From Bacteroidota bacterium (GTDB lineage: Bacteria > Bacteroidota > Bacteroidia > UKL13-3): DNA of 64,000 bases. The translations under genes and the position numbers were made by a program. Numbering within the stretch: the first letter of the stretch is position 1; the number at the start of each line of letters is the position of its first letter. Positions 8,245 to 19,300 of the stretch are shown here, one piece after another. Where the stretch lies: the NCBI GenBank assembly GCA_027488905.1, contig JAIYAT010000007.1:186001-250000 (forward strand), in the 5' to 3' direction. Below the pieces are notes generated by a model. It did no database searches. It was given only the letters and a program-made list of their open reading frames with translations, and was not told the origin of the DNA.

Positions 8245-11154
8245 ATGTCGAAACAGTCTGAACAAATATTAGAAGAACAACTCATTACCCTTTTGCAAAA
8301 GCTTGGCTATACCTATGTGTCTGTTTCAGATGAAAAAGGGATGTTGACTAACCTTAAGGCGCAATTAGAAAAGCACAATAGCATTGTTTTCTCCATCCGT
8401 GAATTTGAAAAGGTTATTAATATTCTAAATAAAGGTTCGGTATTTGAAAAAAGTAAAATATTGCGCCAAAAACAGCATATAGTTAGAGATAATGGAGATA
8501 ATCTTTATTTTGAATTCCTGAATACCGAACACTGGTGCCAAAATCAGTATCAGGTAACCAACCAAGTAAGCCAAGAAGGAAAATACAAAAACCGATATGA
8601 TATAACAATACTGATTAATGGCGTGCCATTGGTTCAAATAGAACTCAAACGGAGAGGCTTAGAGCTAAAGGAGGCTTTCAACCAAATTAATCGTTATCAA
8701 CGACATTCATTTGGAGCCAATTCTGCATTATATCAGTATGTTCAAATTTTCATCATTAGCAATGGAGTAAACACAAAGTATTACGCCAATAATAGAACAC
8801 AGAGTTTCAAGCAAACATTTTATTGGACAGATATTGAAAACAAAAGACTTTCAAATATTCTAAATGGCTTTACAGATGCCTTTTTAGAACCTTGCCATAT
8901 AAGTAAAATGATATGTAAATACATTGTTTTAAATGAAGCCTATAAAATTCCAATGGTGCTTCGTCCTTATCAATTTTATGCAGTTGAGGCATTAATTGAA
9001 AGGGTGAAAAACTCTACAAAGAATGGTTACATTTGGCATACCACAGGTTCAGGCAAAACTTTAACAAGTTTTAAAGCGAGTCAAGTTTTAATGAATTTAC
9101 CACAAATACACAAGGTTGTTTTTGTGGTAGACAGAAAAGACTTGGATTTTCAAACAACTAAAGAATTTAACAGTTTTCAAGAAGGTTGTATTGATGGTAC
9201 CGACAATACTAGCAACTTAGTAAAACAGTTTATTGGAACTTATGTAGATAAAAAAGGAGAAGCCAAGAATTCTAAATTAATTGTAACCACAATTCAAAAG
9301 CTAAACACAGCGATCAGCAAATTGAAGTATGAGGCAAAAATGGCTGATTTGAAAGATAAGCGTATTATTTTCATTTTTGATGAATGCCACAGAAGTCAAT
9401 TTGGAGAAACGCATAAACGTATCAAAGAGTTTTTTAATAACAGTCAAATGTTTGGCTTTACAGGTACTCCAATATTTGCCGATAATGCTGCAAAGAATGA
9501 ACATGGCAAACGAACTACTAAAGATTTATTTGAAGACTGTTTGCACAAGTATGTTATAACAGATGCCATCAAAGACGAAAATGTCTTGAAGTTTTCTGTG
9601 GAATACGTTGGCAGATATAAACACAAAGACGGGAGAGAATCAAATATTGATATTGAAGTAGAAGATATTGATACCAAGGAGCTGATGGAAGATGATACCC
9701 GATTAGAAAAAATTACAGACTATATAATCGCGCATCACAACCGTAAAACTCATAGCCGAGTATTTACTGCAATGTTTTGTATTAATAATGTTCCAACTTT
9801 AATTAAGTACGTTGATTTATTCAAAAGAAAAAAGGCACTAGGGCTGCATAATTTAAATGTTGCAACCATTTTCAGTTACGGTACAAATGAGGATGATGCG
9901 GATGCCAATGGCTTTATAAACTTTGAGAGAGATTTTGACAATGTAGAATTAAACGCTGTAGCTGAGGATAAGTCAAGTTATGGGGTTAATGTACATACTA
10001 GAGAAAAATTAGAGGAGTTCATCGGCGATTACAATAAATTGTTTGGCGATAATTTTACAACAAAGGATAGCCAAAGTTTTTACAACTATTACAATGATAT
10101 ATCAAAGAAAGTAAAGGAACGTAAAATTGATATTTTATTAGTAGTTAATATGTTTTTGACTGGATTTGATAGCCCAACATTGAATACCATGTATGTTGAT
10201 AAAAATCTAAAATATCATGGACTTATTCAAGCTTATAGTAGAACAAACAGAATATTAAACGAACAAAAAAGTCAAGGAAATATTGTTGCATTCCGTAACT
10301 TAAAAAATCGCACTGATGAGGCAATTACTTTGTTTAGTAACAAAGAAGCAATTGAGGTAATCATCATGAAACCCTATGAGGACTATATCGGGAAGTTTAA
10401 TGAAGCGGTTGATGTTCTTTTAGAAATAACACCAACAACAAATAGTGTTGATGATTTAGTTACGGAAGAAGATGAGTTAAATTTCATAAAGGCATTTAGG
10501 GATTTAATGAGAGTAAAAAATATTCTCAGTGCATTTGCCGATTTTAAATGGGAAGACTTAAAAATGAGTGAACAGCTTTTTAATGATTTCCAAAGTAAGT
10601 ATTTGGATTTATGGCAAAAAGTTAAATCGGATCATCAAAAAGAGAAAGTTTCCATTTTAGAAGATGTTGATTTTGAATTAGAGCTGATTCATCGTGACGA
10701 GATAAATGTCGCCTATATAATTCAACTCCTAATCAAGTTAAAATCGCAAGCACAGAAAGATACAACTAAAGTGGAACAAGAAATTTTCAACCTGTTAAGT
10801 ACAGAAACAACATTGCGTAGCAAACGGGAACTAATTGAAAAATTCATACAGGAGAATTTGCCAGTAATAATAGATACGGACGAAATTGAACCTGAGTTTG
10901 ATAAATTCTGGAGCAAGGAGCAACAACAAGCATTTACAAAATTAGTTTCTGATGAGAATTTATCGGCTGAAAAAACTGAAAAATTAATTGAGGATTATTT
11001 ATTCGCGGAACGTCAGCCCATGCGTGATGAGGTGTTGGAGCTTGTAAATGGAGAAAAGCCAAGTTTGTTGCACCGCAAAAAAATTGGTGATAGAATTCTA
11101 AAGAGAATTATTGATTTTGTTGAAACCTTTATTAATGGCATGAATACAGGTTGA
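8245..11154 (+). CDS. hsdR: Type I restriction enzyme endonuclease/translocase subunit HsdR
   Basis: 969 residues, a normal HsdR length. The N-terminal endonuclease domain (residues ~90-200) shows YDITILINGVPLVQIELKRRG, the D...ExK nuclease core. The SF2 translocase follows with HTTGSGKTLTSF (Walker A, ~272), FIFDECHRSQFGE (DECH motif, ~377), FTGTPIF (motif III), and motif VI around LIQAYSRTNRIL. A helical HsdM-binding C-terminus completes it. It cuts unmethylated DNA after ATP-driven translocation, with HsdM and HsdS. It is separated from hsdM by the shufflon, so it may have its own promoter. Confidence 0.95.
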   Translation: MSKQSEQILEEQLITLLQKLGYTYVSVSDEKGMLTNLKAQLEKHNSIVFSIREFEKVINILNKGSVFEKSKILRQKQHIVRDNGDNLYFEFLNTEHWCQNQYQVTNQVSQEGKYKNRYDITILINGVPLVQIELKRRGLELKEAFNQINRYQRHSFGANSALYQYVQIFIISNGVNTKYYANNRTQSFKQTFYWTDIENKRLSNILNGFTDAFLEPCHISKMICKYIVLNEAYKIPMVLRPYQFYAVEALIERVKNSTKNGYIWHTTGSGKTLTSFKASQVLMNLPQIHKVVFVVDRKDLDFQTTKEFNSFQEGCIDGTDNTSNLVKQFIGTYVDKKGEAKNSKLIVTTIQKLNTAISKLKYEAKMADLKDKRIIFIFDECHRSQFGETHKRIKEFFNNSQMFGFTGTPIFADNAAKNEHGKRTTKDLFEDCLHKYVITDAIKDENVLKFSVEYVGRYKHKDGRESNIDIEVEDIDTKELMEDDTRLEKITDYIIAHHNRKTHSRVFTAMFCINNVPTLIKYVDLFKRKKALGLHNLNVATIFSYGTNEDDADANGFINFERDFDNVELNAVAEDKSSYGVNVHTREKLEEFIGDYNKLFGDNFTTKDSQSFYNYYNDISKKVKERKIDILLVVNMFLTGFDSPTLNTMYVDKNLKYHGLIQAYSRTNRILNEQKSQGNIVAFRNLKNRTDEAITLFSNKEAIEVIIMKPYEDYIGKFNEAVDVLLEITPTTNSVDDLVTEEDELNFIKAFRDLMRVKNILSAFADFKWEDLKMSEQLFNDFQSKYLDLWQKVKSDHQKEKVSILEDVDFELELIHRDEINVAYIIQLLIKLKSQAQKDTTKVEQEIFNLLSTETTLRSKRELIEKFIQENLPVIIDTDEIEPEFDKFWSKEQQQAFTKLVSDENLSAEKTEKLIEDYLFAERQPMRDEVLELVNGEKPSLLHRKKIGDRILKRIIDFVETFINGMNTG

Positions 11155-11208
11155 TTCATAAAAGCGTCTTTTTATAATCACCCATTTCTAAAATAGTTAA
11201 AAGCAAAT

Positions 11209-11826
11209 ATGGAAGGAATCATTTATTTACTATCAAACCCCGCAATGCCGGGAATTATAAAGATTGGCAAAACAATTCATGAAGATGTGAAAGTTAGAAT
11301 GGCACAATTGTATTCGACAGGAGTACCAGTGCCATTTGAGTGCTTGTATGCGGCAAAAGTTGCGAATATTGATGATGTTGAAAAAGCATTTCACACCGCC
11401 TTTGGTCCAAATAGGTTAAACCCTAGAAGGGAATTTTTTGAAATTGAATCGGGTCAAGCAATTGCAATTTTAAAATTATTAGAATTAGAAAATGTAAGTC
11501 CACTAGTAGAACAAGAAGTTAATGTAGTTGACCCCATTGAAATTGAAGCAGGCAAAGCCTTTGCTCAAAAACGCCCAAGGCTAAACTTTGTAGAAATGGG
11601 TATTCCAATTGGATCAGAGTTGGTTTTTAATAACAATGGAGAAATTGCAACAGTTATTTCAGAGCGAAATGTTAGGTTTCGAAATGAGGAAACAAGCCTA
11701 ACTAATGCCACAAGGCAGGCCTTAGGCGAAGGATATGCCTATAATGTTGCTCCTGGTCCATATTGGAGGTTTAATGGAAGAAAACTTCGGGATATTTATA
11801 ATGAGACTTATCAGAGTATAGAGTAG
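11209..11826 (+). CDS. GIY-YIG nuclease family protein
   Basis: 205 residues. The N-terminal ~90 residues match the T5orf172/MUG113-like GIY-YIG fold: GIIYLLSNP followed by IIKIGKT, with the downstream RMAQL and the FHTAFGPNRLNPRREFFEI segment carrying conserved Arg and Glu. The C-terminal ~90 residues (IPIGSELVFNNNGEIATVIS...) look like a small domain found behind restriction-type nucleases. It lies 54 bp after hsdR on the same strand, so it probably belongs to the same defence block. Substrate and target are unknown. Confidence 0.75.
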   Translation: MEGIIYLLSNPAMPGIIKIGKTIHEDVKVRMAQLYSTGVPVPFECLYAAKVANIDDVEKAFHTAFGPNRLNPRREFFEIESGQAIAILKLLELENVSPLVEQEVNVVDPIEIEAGKAFAQKRPRLNFVEMGIPIGSELVFNNNGEIATVISERNVRFRNEETSLTNATRQALGEGYAYNVAPGPYWRFNGRKLRDIYNETYQSIE

Positions 11827-11847
11827 TTGTTCAAATTGATTTAACGT

Positions 11848-12666
11848 ATGGAAAATGAAAATGAAGAAATTAGTGTTTTAGATGAACTATTCATCAATAG
11901 CGAACATTATCATTCAAGTGTTGAGTACTTTAATTTATTGAAATTTATAAGAAAATTTCCTTCAATTTCTCCTTTCAATGCGTTTCTAATTCAAATGCAA
12001 AACAATGGAGCAAAATTTGTCTTAACACCAAAAGGTTGGAGATTTTATAAAAGAACAGTAAAACGAAATGCTAGACCAATGGTAATACTAATACCTTTTG
12101 GACCAGTTTCATTTGTATATGATGTTGAAGATACAATTGGTCCTCCTCTGCCCGACGAGGTAATACATCCATTTAAAACAACTGGCAATATTGATATTAA
12201 AGTATACAACAACACGATTTCAAATATGTCAAAAGAAGGTATAAATTATTTCGAAGAAAAAATGCATAAAAACTCAGCTGGTTATGCTTCTTTAGTGGAT
12301 GGAAAATTGCGTGTAACTATAAATTCAGAATATGGTTTAAATGAACGATATTCAACCCTTGTTCATGAACTAGCGCATGTTTTTTGTGGACATTTGGGCA
12401 TAAACAATGGTTCTTGGTGGACTTCTCGAATTGGATTTAATACTGACCTAATTGAAATAGAAGCAGAATCCGTGTCGTATTTGGTTTGTAAAAGATTGGG
12501 CGTTAAAACCACTTCAAGTTCATATTTGGCAAATTATATAAGGAAGGATAAGGAAATGCCTAAAATAAGTTTAAATACAATTCTTACCGTAAGCAATTAC
12601 ATTGAACAAATGGGTAAGGCTAACTTTAAATCAAAATCAAAAAAAACTATTTCAATTAGTATTTAA
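11848..12666 (+). CDS. ImmA/IrrE family metallopeptidase
   Basis: 272 residues. The zinc-protease signature HELAH occurs in LVHELAHVFCGHLG (~residues 174-187), followed by ELIEIEAESVSYLVCKRLG-like residues that supply the third ligand. The N-terminal FNAFLIQMQNNGAKFVLTPKGW resembles the ssDNA-binding ArdC-like N-terminal domain. ImmA/IrrE peptidases typically cleave repressors or act in mobile-element and anti-restriction contexts. It lies 21 bp after the GIY-YIG gene. The protease assignment is firm; target and biological role are inferred only by family. Confidence 0.8.
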   Translation: MENENEEISVLDELFINSEHYHSSVEYFNLLKFIRKFPSISPFNAFLIQMQNNGAKFVLTPKGWRFYKRTVKRNARPMVILIPFGPVSFVYDVEDTIGPPLPDEVIHPFKTTGNIDIKVYNNTISNMSKEGINYFEEKMHKNSAGYASLVDGKLRVTINSEYGLNERYSTLVHELAHVFCGHLGINNGSWWTSRIGFNTDLIEIEAESVSYLVCKRLGVKTTSSSYLANYIRKDKEMPKISLNTILTVSNYIEQMGKANFKSKSKKTISISI

Positions 12667-12763
12667 ATAATTATTTAAGTTTCTTGAAGTTTAAAGATTC
12701 ATTGCTAGAGTGTTTTTTTTAATAATGTTGAAAACTAATAATATATTGCGCTAAATTGCTTTT

Positions 12764-13381
12764 ATGGAACTTTCAGCTAATCAAAATGTTATTGTAATTG
12801 CAGGCGCTTGGAACCCTGCGATTTTCTCAAAAGAATGGGTTGAGAATTACCTTTTTGACAGCCAATTGGTCGAAGGACCTCCTAATTTTCTTAATTTGCC
12901 TGGTAATCCTAAATTGATTTTTGAGGGGATGGTATTTAAATTGAATGGCGTTGGGATATCTTGTAAACAAGGAATGTTGACAATATTGGTAGATTCAATG
13001 GATTCGGACCACTTTGTAAAGGCTGAGGAACTTGCTTATAAATTAGTTGAATTTTTACCACATACTCCAGTGAATGCATTTGGTATTAATTTTCAATTTT
13101 CAGAACCTAATGACCAAATACCCAATAATTTAAGCGAAATAAATTATAATTCAAAAGTTTTCGGAAACGAAACGAATGAAAACAACATTCATTTAACAAA
13201 TGATAAGTATTGTTTTGAAAATGGCGAAATAAACATTGCCACTCATATTTCTAATAAAACAAAAAAAGTTGACATTAATTTTCATTTTCCAATAAATAAT
13301 TTTATTGAATTAAAGGCGAGATTAACTCCTAATAAAATTTCTGAACTCCTACCTATAGCGAATCAAATTGTAAACCAATAG
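12764..13381 (+). CDS. Uncharacterised protein in defence cluster
   Basis: 205 residues, not recognised. The first ~115 residues (VIVIAGAWNPAIFSKEWVENYLF ... EGMVFKLNGVGISCKQGMLTILVD) look like an alpha/beta domain. An Asn-rich linker (~120-150) leads to a C-terminal beta-rich part. There are no membrane segments or signal peptide. It precedes the Panacea-domain gene by 8 bp on the same strand, so the two are likely co-expressed, possibly as part of a multi-gene toxin-antitoxin or defence unit. Confidence 0.7.
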   Translation: MELSANQNVIVIAGAWNPAIFSKEWVENYLFDSQLVEGPPNFLNLPGNPKLIFEGMVFKLNGVGISCKQGMLTILVDSMDSDHFVKAEELAYKLVEFLPHTPVNAFGINFQFSEPNDQIPNNLSEINYNSKVFGNETNENNIHLTNDKYCFENGEINIATHISNKTKKVDINFHFPINNFIELKARLTPNKISELLPIANQIVNQ

Positions 13382-13389
13382 ATATTTTT

Positions 13390-14022
13390 ATGGAACCCCA
13401 AAAGACAAGTACAATTTTTATTAGTCAGGATGAAGTTTCTACAAAAACTAAAGATTTTGAATTTTTATCTTTTATTAATATCCCTGAAACTGAAAATGAG
13501 TTAAACGCTGATACTAATCTAAGCAAAACACAAATTTTCAATAATTTGGAATCCAAAGAATTGAAATACAAGAAGGTTAATTTGGAAACTAATGTTTTTG
13601 ATGTGTCAGCATTAATTATAAAAATATTAGGTCCAATTTCTGCACTTAAGCTGCAAAAACTTGTTTATTATTGTCAAGCTTGGTCGTTAGTTTGGGATGA
13701 TAAGCCAATTTTCAAGGAGCGAATTGAGGCTTGGGCAAATGGTCCTGTGGTGCCAGAACTTTATGCATTTCATAGAGGCCAATATGAGGTGAGTTCGGTT
13801 CAAGTAGGTAATTTCAGGAAACTTTCGCAAACACAAACAGAGACAGTGCAATCTGTAGTTAGTTTTTATGGAAATAAATCTGGAAAATTTTTAATTGATT
13901 TGACCCATTCTGAAGCTCCATGGATTGAATCAAGGTCTGGATTAGGACCAATGGAAAGAGGAAATAGAGAGATTTTATTGTCAACAATTGCAGAATATTA
14001 TGGCTCCCTCAAAGAAGAATAA
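13390..14022 (+). CDS. Panacea-domain (DUF4065/SocA-like) antitoxin
   Basis: 210 residues. After a ~65-residue variable N-terminus, the C-terminal domain carries the Panacea hallmarks LKLQKLVYYCQAWSLVW (~95-111), EAWANGPVVPELY, and LTHSEAPW near 178-185. Panacea proteins neutralise a wide range of toxins through a shared fold with variable extra regions. The next gene starts inside its last codons (overlap 13 or more bp), the usual antitoxin-toxin arrangement. The unusually long N-terminal extension may be the toxin-specific part. Confidence 0.8.
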   Translation: MEPQKTSTIFISQDEVSTKTKDFEFLSFINIPETENELNADTNLSKTQIFNNLESKELKYKKVNLETNVFDVSALIIKILGPISALKLQKLVYYCQAWSLVWDDKPIFKERIEAWANGPVVPELYAFHRGQYEVSSVQVGNFRKLSQTQTETVQSVVSFYGNKSGKFLIDLTHSEAPWIESRSGLGPMERGNREILLSTIAEYYGSLKEE

Positions 14023-14674
14023 ACAGCCTTTTTCAATTCAACAGCCGCAAATTAAAAAACAACCAATTATTGAACAAAAATCTCCTGCAAATTACAAAGA
14101 CCATTTAACGTCTTGGCAATTGTCCAAAATTGATTGGGAAATTGAAAATGAAGGGATTCCAAAAGCCGATATTAGAAAAAAATTTCTGTTTGCATTTTCA
14201 GAGGACACACCTTTAGCTTTAGAAATTGTTGAATTTGATACTGAACTTTTAGACACCTTAAATAAATTTAACGATAGGACATTTAATGGATATGGTGATT
14301 TTTTTGATTGTCTTTCACTAAATTATTCAAAACCAATACCTTCAAGTATAATTAGTAGGTTATCGATGTGTTTAAAAAACCATCTTTTGTTTGAAACTGT
14401 ATTGGGATTTTTCAAAGAGTATGAGAAAAAGACTTGGTTGGAAATTGAATCAGAAAAGGCCAGCGGAGGTAGAACTAAACATCATGATATTGAAATCGGT
14501 AAGTTAGGTAAAGTAGCACAAAGGAGGTTAAGTCAATTAGAGTTGGATGATGCAGAATACTTATTCTCTATAAGAATTACTAAAATGTTTCGAATGTGGG
14601 GCTTTAGGATTTTTGGACATTTTCAAATACTATGGTTTGACCCTGAGCATAAAATTTATCCAATTGAGAATTAA
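14000..14674 (+). CDS. Putative toxin partner of the Panacea antitoxin
   Basis: 225 codons from the ATG at 14000; an upstream in-frame ATG at 13988 is possible. The N-terminal ~40 residues are Lys/Gln-rich and likely disordered. The C-terminus (RITKMFRMWGFRIFGHFQILWFDPEHKIYP) has the WFDPxHxIYP ending seen in several small uncharacterised toxins. It overlaps the Panacea gene by 23 bp, implying translational coupling. Toxin function is inferred from position only; no catalytic motif was identified. Confidence 0.65.
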   Translation: MAPSKKNKQPFSIQQPQIKKQPIIEQKSPANYKDHLTSWQLSKIDWEIENEGIPKADIRKKFLFAFSEDTPLALEIVEFDTELLDTLNKFNDRTFNGYGDFFDCLSLNYSKPIPSSIISRLSMCLKNHLLFETVLGFFKEYEKKTWLEIESEKASGGRTKHHDIEIGKLGKVAQRRLSQLELDDAEYLFSIRITKMFRMWGFRIFGHFQILWFDPEHKIYPIEN

Positions 14675-14707
14675 TTATTTTCGATTGTTTTTTTCGATTA
14701 ATCAAAA

Positions 14708-16318
14708 TCACATCTCCAACCTCCCCCCAGTACTAAACCTACCAGTAGAACTAGCTACCCCTTTATCAACCTGAATAATCACATCTACTTCATGGGCATG
14801 TGAGTTCACCCCTTTAAACTTTCCTTCTTTGGTAGTATGGTAGATAAATATAAATGAAACTTCAGGGAAGGATTTGTGCAGGCGGTCAATTTCGGTAATA
14901 TCAATACCTGCTTTTGAAACAGAATCAATAAACACAAATTGATAATCTCCTAGATTTTCTGGAACGCGGTCGGTTAGGAACAAGTTGGGATGGTCGGCTT
15001 TGAGGCGCTCTATTTTTTCTTTGAGGGTATAGCCAAAACCTTCTTCTATGGCGCAAAACAGCACCTTGCCATGGTGAGCTGCCAGGTAATTGGCAAAGTC
15101 CAAACAAAGAGTTGATTTACCACTTTTCGGAAGGCCATAAACCATGGCTGTAAAACCTACACTTGGATCGCCAATGAGCTGGCGGTATTTTCCCTGAAGA
15201 CCGATGGTCTGGAATTCCATTTTAAGCAGGTCTTCTGAGTTTACCACTATTCCAGTTTCTTCATCGGTTCCGTTTAAACTTTTTTTTTGTGCAAATAAAT
15301 TCTCACCTACTATTCCCATTAGGCCATTGAGCTGTGCTTTTGCAATGGAAAGCGTTTTAGATTCTCCTTCAATAAAGGATTTAAGGGTAACAAATGCCTC
15401 GTTTAGCTTATCTGCGTATTTGTCCTGGCGTGTTATTTTACCTTGGTCAACTGATTTTTTAATCCGGGCAAAAAGCTTCTCTGATTTTTCTTTTACTCCC
15501 GCTTTACCATTAAGGGCAACAAATGCTTTAAGCAAGGCAATAGATAACATCCCTTCCTGAGTATTAGCAATCTCCAAATACCTTTTGAGGTTTTTGGAAT
15601 CAATTTTAATTTCTGCCATTTCACCCATTTTCTCATAACAGGTTATTAGCTGCTTTTGCATCAGCTCAATTTCCTTGGCATAGGCCGAATCTTTGCCAAT
15701 ACGTTTTTCTAATATGGCTTTTTGCAGGCTATGAATAAGGGTAAGAACTTGGGCTTGGGATTTCACCTTACCGTGCATGGCTGCATAGCGCTTGATAAAT
15801 GCTACATCTGAATCAATCAATTCTACTTGCTCTGCATCAGCCGATTCTACTTCTTCATTTGCTTTGATGCTGACCAGGATCATTTCGTTTTCCTCAATAA
15901 AACTCTTTGCCTGAGAAACGCTATCAAACTTTTCATTTGCAAAAATCTGGTCGGTAGCCACATCCCAAACAATAAACTTTTTAGAGCCAGCCGAAGCTTT
16001 GCGAATTTCAACTCGAAGCCCTTTGTAATTTAGAATCTTACCCTTTGATGGCGATGGATTTGGAGCCACCTTTGTCTTTTGTGCTGCCTTTTCTTTGGTT
16101 GGCTTTGATTTAGCGGTAGAACTGTTTGCTGCCAAATATCCACTGAGCTTTTCAAAATAAGCGTCTATAACACGTTTAATATTCTCATTGGTGTGATACA
16201 TTGCCCAATTGTTTTGCGATGCTCCTAGGGCTAAATTATGGCCTTTAGCGAGTGCTTCTTGCATAGTGGTCCAATTGATTGAACTCACTTGAGATTGGTA
16301 GTTATTTATGTTAATCAT
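14708..16318 (-). CDS. RecA/RadA-like ATPase of the virus-like element
   Basis: 536 residues. A long N-terminal region (1-360), with a basic linker (residues ~70-95) and helical segments, precedes a RecA-fold ATPase: Walker A GLPKSGKST (~395-403) and Walker B FVFIDS (~460), then IFIYHTTKEGKFKG. The C-terminus ends GRFSTGGRLEM. It is the last gene of the minus-strand run and starts 4 nt after the helicase stop. It could act in replication or recombination. It is not a recognisable packaging ATPase (no FtsK/HerA or terminase motifs seen). Confidence 0.7.
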   Translation of the reverse strand: MININNYQSQVSSINWTTMQEALAKGHNLALGASQNNWAMYHTNENIKRVIDAYFEKLSGYLAANSSTAKSKPTKEKAAQKTKVAPNPSPSKGKILNYKGLRVEIRKASAGSKKFIVWDVATDQIFANEKFDSVSQAKSFIEENEMILVSIKANEEVESADAEQVELIDSDVAFIKRYAAMHGKVKSQAQVLTLIHSLQKAILEKRIGKDSAYAKEIELMQKQLITCYEKMGEMAEIKIDSKNLKRYLEIANTQEGMLSIALLKAFVALNGKAGVKEKSEKLFARIKKSVDQGKITRQDKYADKLNEAFVTLKSFIEGESKTLSIAKAQLNGLMGIVGENLFAQKKSLNGTDEETGIVVNSEDLLKMEFQTIGLQGKYRQLIGDPSVGFTAMVYGLPKSGKSTLCLDFANYLAAHHGKVLFCAIEEGFGYTLKEKIERLKADHPNLFLTDRVPENLGDYQFVFIDSVSKAGIDITEIDRLHKSFPEVSFIFIYHTTKEGKFKGVNSHAHEVDVIIQVDKGVASSTGRFSTGGRLEM

Positions 16319-16321
16319 GAT

Positions 16322-19300
16322 TTAAAAGGTTAATAGTTCTAATTCAAGTTCTAAGGCCAGGGCTTCTAGCTCCAGCTCACTAATGTTTTGTCCTGGCAAT
16401 GGGGTAATTACTCCAGTAGCAGCTCTAAACTCCAAAAGGTAGTTCAGTCGGTTAAACTCCTCCGCACGACTTACCGCAGAGCGACCTTCAACCTGAAGAG
16501 CAGATTTCTTTTGCACAATCATGGCCCGCAGCTCTGCCCATTTAGGAGAGTTTCCATCCCCTTTGAAATGTTCTGCTTGCTCTATGATAGATACTTTCTC
16601 GGCTTCGTATTGCGCAATTACTGGAGCTAAGTCACTATTTAGCGAATATCCTTTTGGCTTAAGCAAGGTGCGCTCAGTTTTACGAACCTTGCTGACATAC
16701 TCTTTAAAATAATTTAGGTAATAGCGGTTCGAAAAATAGATACCCAATAGCGCATAAGAGGTTTCGATCTTTCTTCCAATGGAAAGGATATCTTTATCTT
16801 GTTGGTCTGTGCTATTGATAACTGCCTCAATATCTTCTTTGAGCTCTTTAGCTTTTTTGAATTGCTTATTGCTGGCCTCAGATTCATCAGCTACTTTGGG
16901 CAATTGCTCTAAAAAGCGCGAGGCAAGTAAAGTGGTATAAAAGCCTTGAATAGTTGTAAGTGAATCTTTTCGGTACTGATTATAATCTTCAATATCGCGT
17001 TTTACTTCAGCTAGGGTTTCAATTGCAGAGGTGACTTTTCTAAACTCACGGTTGAGCTCTTCTTTAGCCTGGTCAAAAAACATTTTTACCAATCGGTCTA
17101 CATCTGTAATCAAAGCCAGTTTAATTTCTTCTGGATCCATGCTTTCTAAATCCAGCACATTTCCTCTATCACCCCTAAACCAAATATCATTGATACGCGA
17201 TGTCTTTTCTTCTAGCTTTTGGAACACAAAAACATCCATACTGTCTTGCACCAAAGGCATTACAATGCGCACGTAGCTAAACTGATTTCCTTGTCTCCAA
17301 ATCCTTCCTTCAAGTTGGCGAATATCGGTAGGGTTCCACTCGGGATAACAGTTGTAAATAACTGTTCCGCGCTTTTGAAGGTCAATCCCCTCGCGAATAG
17401 TAGCTGTACCAATAATGATTTTAACTACGCCATCTAAGAATGCTTCTTTGATTGTTTCTTTCCGTGTATCGTTGATTTCAGAAGAAATAATTTCAACTTC
17501 ATCAACCTTTACCTTATCATACATTACCCCACGCTGATAGCCAATTTCAGTTTCTAGATACTCTTTTATCAAAGGGAAAAAGAGCTTACCTCGGTTCATA
17601 TAAATCACCTGACCACTGGCAGTTTCTCCATGGGTTTCATGCCATGCTTTAACAGAGCGAATGCATTCCATCACATAGGCAATCTTGGGCGATTGGTCTA
17701 CAAAATCTTTAGCACTTTCAGGGGTGCCTTTTAACAAATATGGCGAAAGCGCATTATCCAAACTATATGCCAAGGCACGAAACAAATTACCCATATCAAG
17801 CTTTCCCTTGGTAGCGGTTTTTGCCATGGAAACTATGCCATTTTGGTTTTCTCGCTGGCGAGGGGTCATGTTGATATAGGTGAGCACTTGCTTGTCTTGT
17901 GGCAAGCGCTCCTTAGTATTTTCAAAATTATAAATCAGTGGCAGGTTAATTTTCTTTGGCCGAATAACACCAGCTTCCTCGCCTGTTTTATACAGGATAT
18001 GATTATAAATTAGCTTTTGTAAAATCCTGCGATTGGTAAAGGATTTAATCACTTCCTTTTCTACAATCTCTTCCTTGTAATTAGCGGTCCACTCAACAGT
18101 TGGCAGCACAAATAAATCAAAGAAGGTATCTAGGTTCACTATGCCATTATCACGCAAGGAATCATAGGCCACAAGCGAGAGCATGGAGTATATTTCAAGT
18201 GGTGAATTTGAAAATGGAGTGGCTGTTAGAAGCATAGTATTTCTGCCAAACTTGCGCTGGATAAAAGATAGAATCAAAAAGGCCTTTTGACCAGTTTCCG
18301 AAACAGCCGATTGAATATTGTAGCGCTTGTTTCCATCTTCATCACTCTTTACCTGGCTAAATACATTTTTACATCTGTGCGCCTCATCCACCACAGCATA
18401 ATCAAAACCAAGGATGTCAATATCAGCAATAGAGTTTTTCTGACCTACACCAATCATTTCACGAAACTTCTGATACTCGATTTCTTTATCACGTGAGGTT
18501 TTCTCGCGGCTCTGGCCTAGGATGTTTACTAGCTCGGTAAAGAGTTCATCCGAGACAGACTCACCGAAGCCAAGGCGTTTAAACCCTTCATAAGTTACCA
18601 TGGTAATGGAGCGTTCTGGTACGGCCTGATCCAAACGGATTTTTCCGACTATATCAGTTCCTAGGTTATACCAATCGTTTAAAGTAATACCAGTGTGTGA
18701 TAATACACCTGATACAAACTCTCCTGATTTCTTGTCGGTAAAGCCAATGATTTCATTCATCCACTTTTTGTAAGTGGGTTTAGGAACAACAATAATGGGG
18801 CGCTTGCACTTGCCAGAATATAGGTTATGAGCAAGGTTCACAATAGCAGTCATGGTCTTACCAACACCTACATCAAAAGCGTTTATGCCTGAACCCATTG
18901 CCTCCATAAAAGCTACCCCTTCACGTTGTATGTCGGTTATTTGCAAAATGCCTGATTTAAAACGGGTGGAGCACTCAAAGCCAATAGGCACTTTAGAGTA
19001 ATTAATATCGGATTGACCGTTGTACATTCTATTCCAAGATAGGTCCAATTTGAGCTGGTCCTCGTGGGTTGGCACTTCATGCAAAAAGCGAGAGAATAAA
19101 CTCTCACCTTCAATGCGTGCATTTGCTCTTAGCTCTGCTTTTTCTTCTTTGCTTAGCTTATCATCACGCAAAGGGCGATTAGCCAAATAGTAATCTGCTA
19201 TGTCAATAGCTGAACTCTTTTCAAAGTCGGTTTCTGAGTTAAGGGTATAGAGCCATTTTACAAATACTTGTTGGAGTGTAAAGCGTGTTTCAGAATCAAA

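Noticed and set aside
14708-16318. RecA-like ATPase as the packaging ATPase of the virus-like element
   Set aside because: The Walker motifs are RadA/DnaB-like and the FtsK/HerA or terminase signatures are not visible.
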